From: Bacteroidota bacterium
GTDB lineage: Bacteria; Bacteroidota; Bacteroidia; Chitinophagales; Chitinophagaceae
DNA: 64,000 nt
Direction: 5' to 3'
Assembly (NCBI GenBank): GCA_947457075.1
Contig: CANGUG010000001.1
Span: forward strand, 62,001-126,000
Part shown: positions 62,001 through 64,000 of the stretch, one piece after another
How the letters are laid out: each line of letters begins with the position of its first letter
Numbering within the stretch: position 1 is the first letter of the stretch
Program-made: the position numbers and the translations under genes
The notes under the pieces: generated by a model
The model's database searches: none
Seen by the model: the letters and a program-made list of their open reading frames with translations, nothing else
What the model was told of the DNA's origin: nothing

Positions 62001-64000
62001 ATGAAAAAGATACTTGTACTATTTATTATTGCATTAGGTATAGCTTCTTGTCAAGCAAGAAAAATTCAAAAGGATGCCGAATTGTATAATTGGGGAGACA
62101 AAAAAGTAACTAAAAAAGAATTTGATAAATTACTTAAAAAATTCAATGCGGACTTTGTTAAAAATTGGAATGTCAATCAAGTATTAAGGGCCTTTCCATA
62201 CGAACAAAGCGCAGAAGCCAGTGCTGCACTAGAAAGTATGGATGCTTGGGGGAAAACAGACTGGGATCTATTTTTTAGAGTGGTAGAAGATACTGCTCAG
62301 CAAACAAAATTTACGTATGCATTGCATGCTTATGTAAATAAAGTATCCTTAGATGAAAAAAAGAAAGCAATATTTCTTTCCCTTTTAGCGAAGCAATTAA
62401 CAAAAGCGAAATCGGAATATGCAAAAATTTTATTGGAAGAAGAATTAAAATTATTAAATGGCAATAGCTACTTAATCCCTAAGCTTAATGGATTGTCTTC
62501 GCCACTTCCTTTCACAAATGTGGAGGGCTTTGCTATCCAACCAGCTCAATTATTACTAGAATTACAAAAAATAGCGGAAAAACCACTTAACCCTATTGAA
62601 AAGAAAAATATTATTTGGGAAGCCAGCATGCTAAAGGGGATAACCACATTTATGTTTGTATCTAAATTTTTAGACGATGAGGAGGTAAAGGAAAATGCTG
62701 CATTGGTGATTAGTAAATTAGCAATGAATGATGCAAGTATTTATGGTGCCGATGTACGTAATACATTGGAAAAAGCCTTACCACTTATTCATGGGGAAGA
62801 CAGTGCTATACTGGTTCCTGCATTAAAAGCACATTTAAAAATGATGCCCTATGATTATGGTTTTGTCTCTCTTTTTAATGGGAAGGATTTAACAGGTTGG
62901 AAAGGATTGGTTGCCAACCCAATTGCAAGAAGCAAAATGAATGATACTGCATTAAAAGCTGCACAAATAAAGGCAGATATTAAAATGCGCGCAGACTGGG
63001 TAGTAAAAGACGGATTATTAAATTTCACTGGTAATAGTAATGGTGAAAATTTAGCTACTATAAAACAATATGGTGATATAGAAATGTTTGTGGATTGGCG
63101 TATACAAGAAAAAGGAGATGCAGGAATTTATTTAAGAGGGACCCCTCAGGTTCAAATTTGGGATACTAGTCGAAGGGAAGTGGGAGCCCAAGTAGGAAGT
63201 GGAGGACTATACAATAATCAAAAAAATAAAAGTACTCCATTGGTGGTGGCAGATAATAAAGTAGGTGAATGGAATACGTTTCATATTATCATGAAAGGGG
63301 ATAAAGTAACCGTTTATTTAAATGGCGTATTGGTGACAGATCAAATTCCATTAGAAAATTACTGGGATCGCACAATGCCTATTTTCCTAAAGGAGCAAAT
63401 TGAATTACAAGCACATGGTACATTTGTTTCTTATCGAAATATTTATATAAGGGAACTGCCCCCTACCGAAGCAGTGGGTTTAAGTGAAGCAGAAGTTAAG
63501 GAAGGCTTCACTTCATTGTTTGATGGAAAAAATATAAATGAATGGATAGGCAATACAGGAGGTTATTTGATAAAAGACGGTGCATTAGTAGTGAATCCTG
63601 AAAAGGGATCGGGAGGAAATTTATATACCAAGGAAACCTTCAGCGATTTCATTTATCGATTTGATTTTCAATTAACACCAGGAGCCAATAATGGCATTGG
63701 CATTCACGCTCCACTTGAAGGTGATGCAGCATATGCAGGTATAGAAGTACAGGTATTAGACAATGAACATCCCATGTATGCTACCTTAGCGCCCTATCAA
63801 TACCATGGCTCTGTTTACGGAGTAATCCCAGCAAAAAGAGGTTATTTAAGGCCAATAGGAGAATGGAATAACGAGGAAATAATGGTGAAAGGCACTAAGA
63901 TAAAAGTAACCTTAAATGGAACAGTCATAGTAGATGGAGATTATGCAACCGCTTCAAAAAATGGCACAATGGATCATAAAGCACATCCTGGCTTATTCAA
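62001..64000 (+). CDS. DUF1080 (3-keto-disaccharide hydrolase-like) lipoprotein, 5' part
   Basis: The frame stays open to the window edge; 666 codons are visible. A lipoprotein signal ends IASCQ (lipidation at about residue 17). Residues about 20-285 are helical with no named domain, possibly HEAT-like. Two DUF1080 jelly-roll domains follow: the first from about residue 286 (SLFNGKDLTGWKG) with AGIYLRGTPQVQIWD, the second from about 502 (SLFDGKNINEWIG) with the NNGIGIHAP loop. DUF1080 proteins hydrolyse 3-keto-glycosides. The upstream Gfo/Idh/MocA gene supports a shared sugar pathway. Confidence 0.85.
   Translation, partial: MKKILVLFIIALGIASCQARKIQKDAELYNWGDKKVTKKEFDKLLKKFNADFVKNWNVNQVLRAFPYEQSAEASAALESMDAWGKTDWDLFFRVVEDTAQQTKFTYALHAYVNKVSLDEKKKAIFLSLLAKQLTKAKSEYAKILLEEELKLLNGNSYLIPKLNGLSSPLPFTNVEGFAIQPAQLLLELQKIAEKPLNPIEKKNIIWEASMLKGITTFMFVSKFLDDEEVKENAALVISKLAMNDASIYGADVRNTLEKALPLIHGEDSAILVPALKAHLKMMPYDYGFVSLFNGKDLTGWKGLVANPIARSKMNDTALKAAQIKADIKMRADWVVKDGLLNFTGNSNGENLATIKQYGDIEMFVDWRIQEKGDAGIYLRGTPQVQIWDTSRREVGAQVGSGGLYNNQKNKSTPLVVADNKVGEWNTFHIIMKGDKVTVYLNGVLVTDQIPLENYWDRTMPIFLKEQIELQAHGTFVSYRNIYIRELPPTEAVGLSEAEVKEGFTSLFDGKNINEWIGNTGGYLIKDGALVVNPEKGSGGNLYTKETFSDFIYRFDFQLTPGANNGIGIHAPLEGDAAYAGIEVQVLDNEHPMYATLAPYQYHGSVYGVIPAKRGYLRPIGEWNNEEIMVKGTKIKVTLNGTVIVDGDYATASKNGTMDHKAHPGLF

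Noticed and set aside
1..64000. CRISPR array, prophage, integrase or insertion sequence
   Set aside because: I found no regularly spaced direct repeats, no transposase or integrase reading frame and no terminal inverted repeats. All long frames are metabolic, transport or surface genes.

Overview
The window reads as chromosome of an AT-rich member of Bacteroidota, most likely family Chitinophagaceae. This is an inference from gene content: TonB-dependent receptors, a GLPGLI protein beside an OMP_b-brl_3 barrel, an HmuY lipoprotein, DUF1684, DUF1080, a DUF47/PiT phosphate pair and a T9SS-type sorting domain. The absence of Shine-Dalgarno sequences and the presence of TAnnTTTG-type promoter elements close to start codons agree. 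Coding density is high. I see no insertion sequence, integrase, prophage or CRISPR array. The window cuts genes at both ends: a class II cAMP phosphodiesterase on the left and a DUF1080 lipoprotein on the right.

Layout. (1) 0.5-7.4 kb, minus strand: Na+/solute symporter, exported D-aminoacylase-like amidohydrolase, DUF1611 (DgcN-like) protein, dipeptide epimerase and APC permease. This looks like a unit for salvaging D-amino acids or cell-wall peptides. (2) 7.5-18.8 kb: a thioesterase-like protein, an HmuR/HmuY-like heme uptake pair, an unusual membrane sensor-like protein, a DUF47/PiT pair, a small CBM48 protein, an M24 peptidase and a TonB receptor. (3) 18.8-26.1 kb: a GLPGLI/outer-membrane barrel pair and a beta-propeller amidohydrolase. 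(4) 26.2-34.5 kb: the most unusual stretch. A penicillin-acylase-family enzyme is followed by a LuxR-type regulator with a degenerate receiver. Divergent from the regulator are two tandem D-Ala-D-Ala-ligase-like ATP-grasp enzymes, the second fused to a complete SET methyltransferase domain. A small HAD phosphatase and a second acylase follow.

(5) 34.5-47 kb: nucleotide-sugar dehydrogenase, DUF1684, VOC, an esterase/asparaginase/GDPD operon, an M28 peptidase, an ECF sigma / membrane protein / Spy-like triad, a serine hydrolase and a third acylase. (6) 47-52.9 kb: an MBL-rhodanese protein divergent from a TauE exporter with a CRP-type palindrome between them, an S9 peptidase, an atypical tRNA-Cys-like gene and a CaCA exchanger. 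(7) 52.9-64 kb: a T9SS-domain protein with a fibre-like partner, M24 peptidase, serine hydrolase, alpha/beta hydrolase, a second D-aminoacylase, a VIT transporter and a Gfo/Idh/MocA-DUF1080 pair.

Theme. Hydrolysis of amides and peptides in the periplasm recurs: three Ntn acylases, two D-aminoacylases, M24, M28 and S9 peptidases, and two beta-lactamase-fold hydrolases, most with signal peptides. The strongest candidates for new biology are the ATP-grasp/ATP-grasp-SET pair and the tRNA-Cys-like gene that lacks U33.
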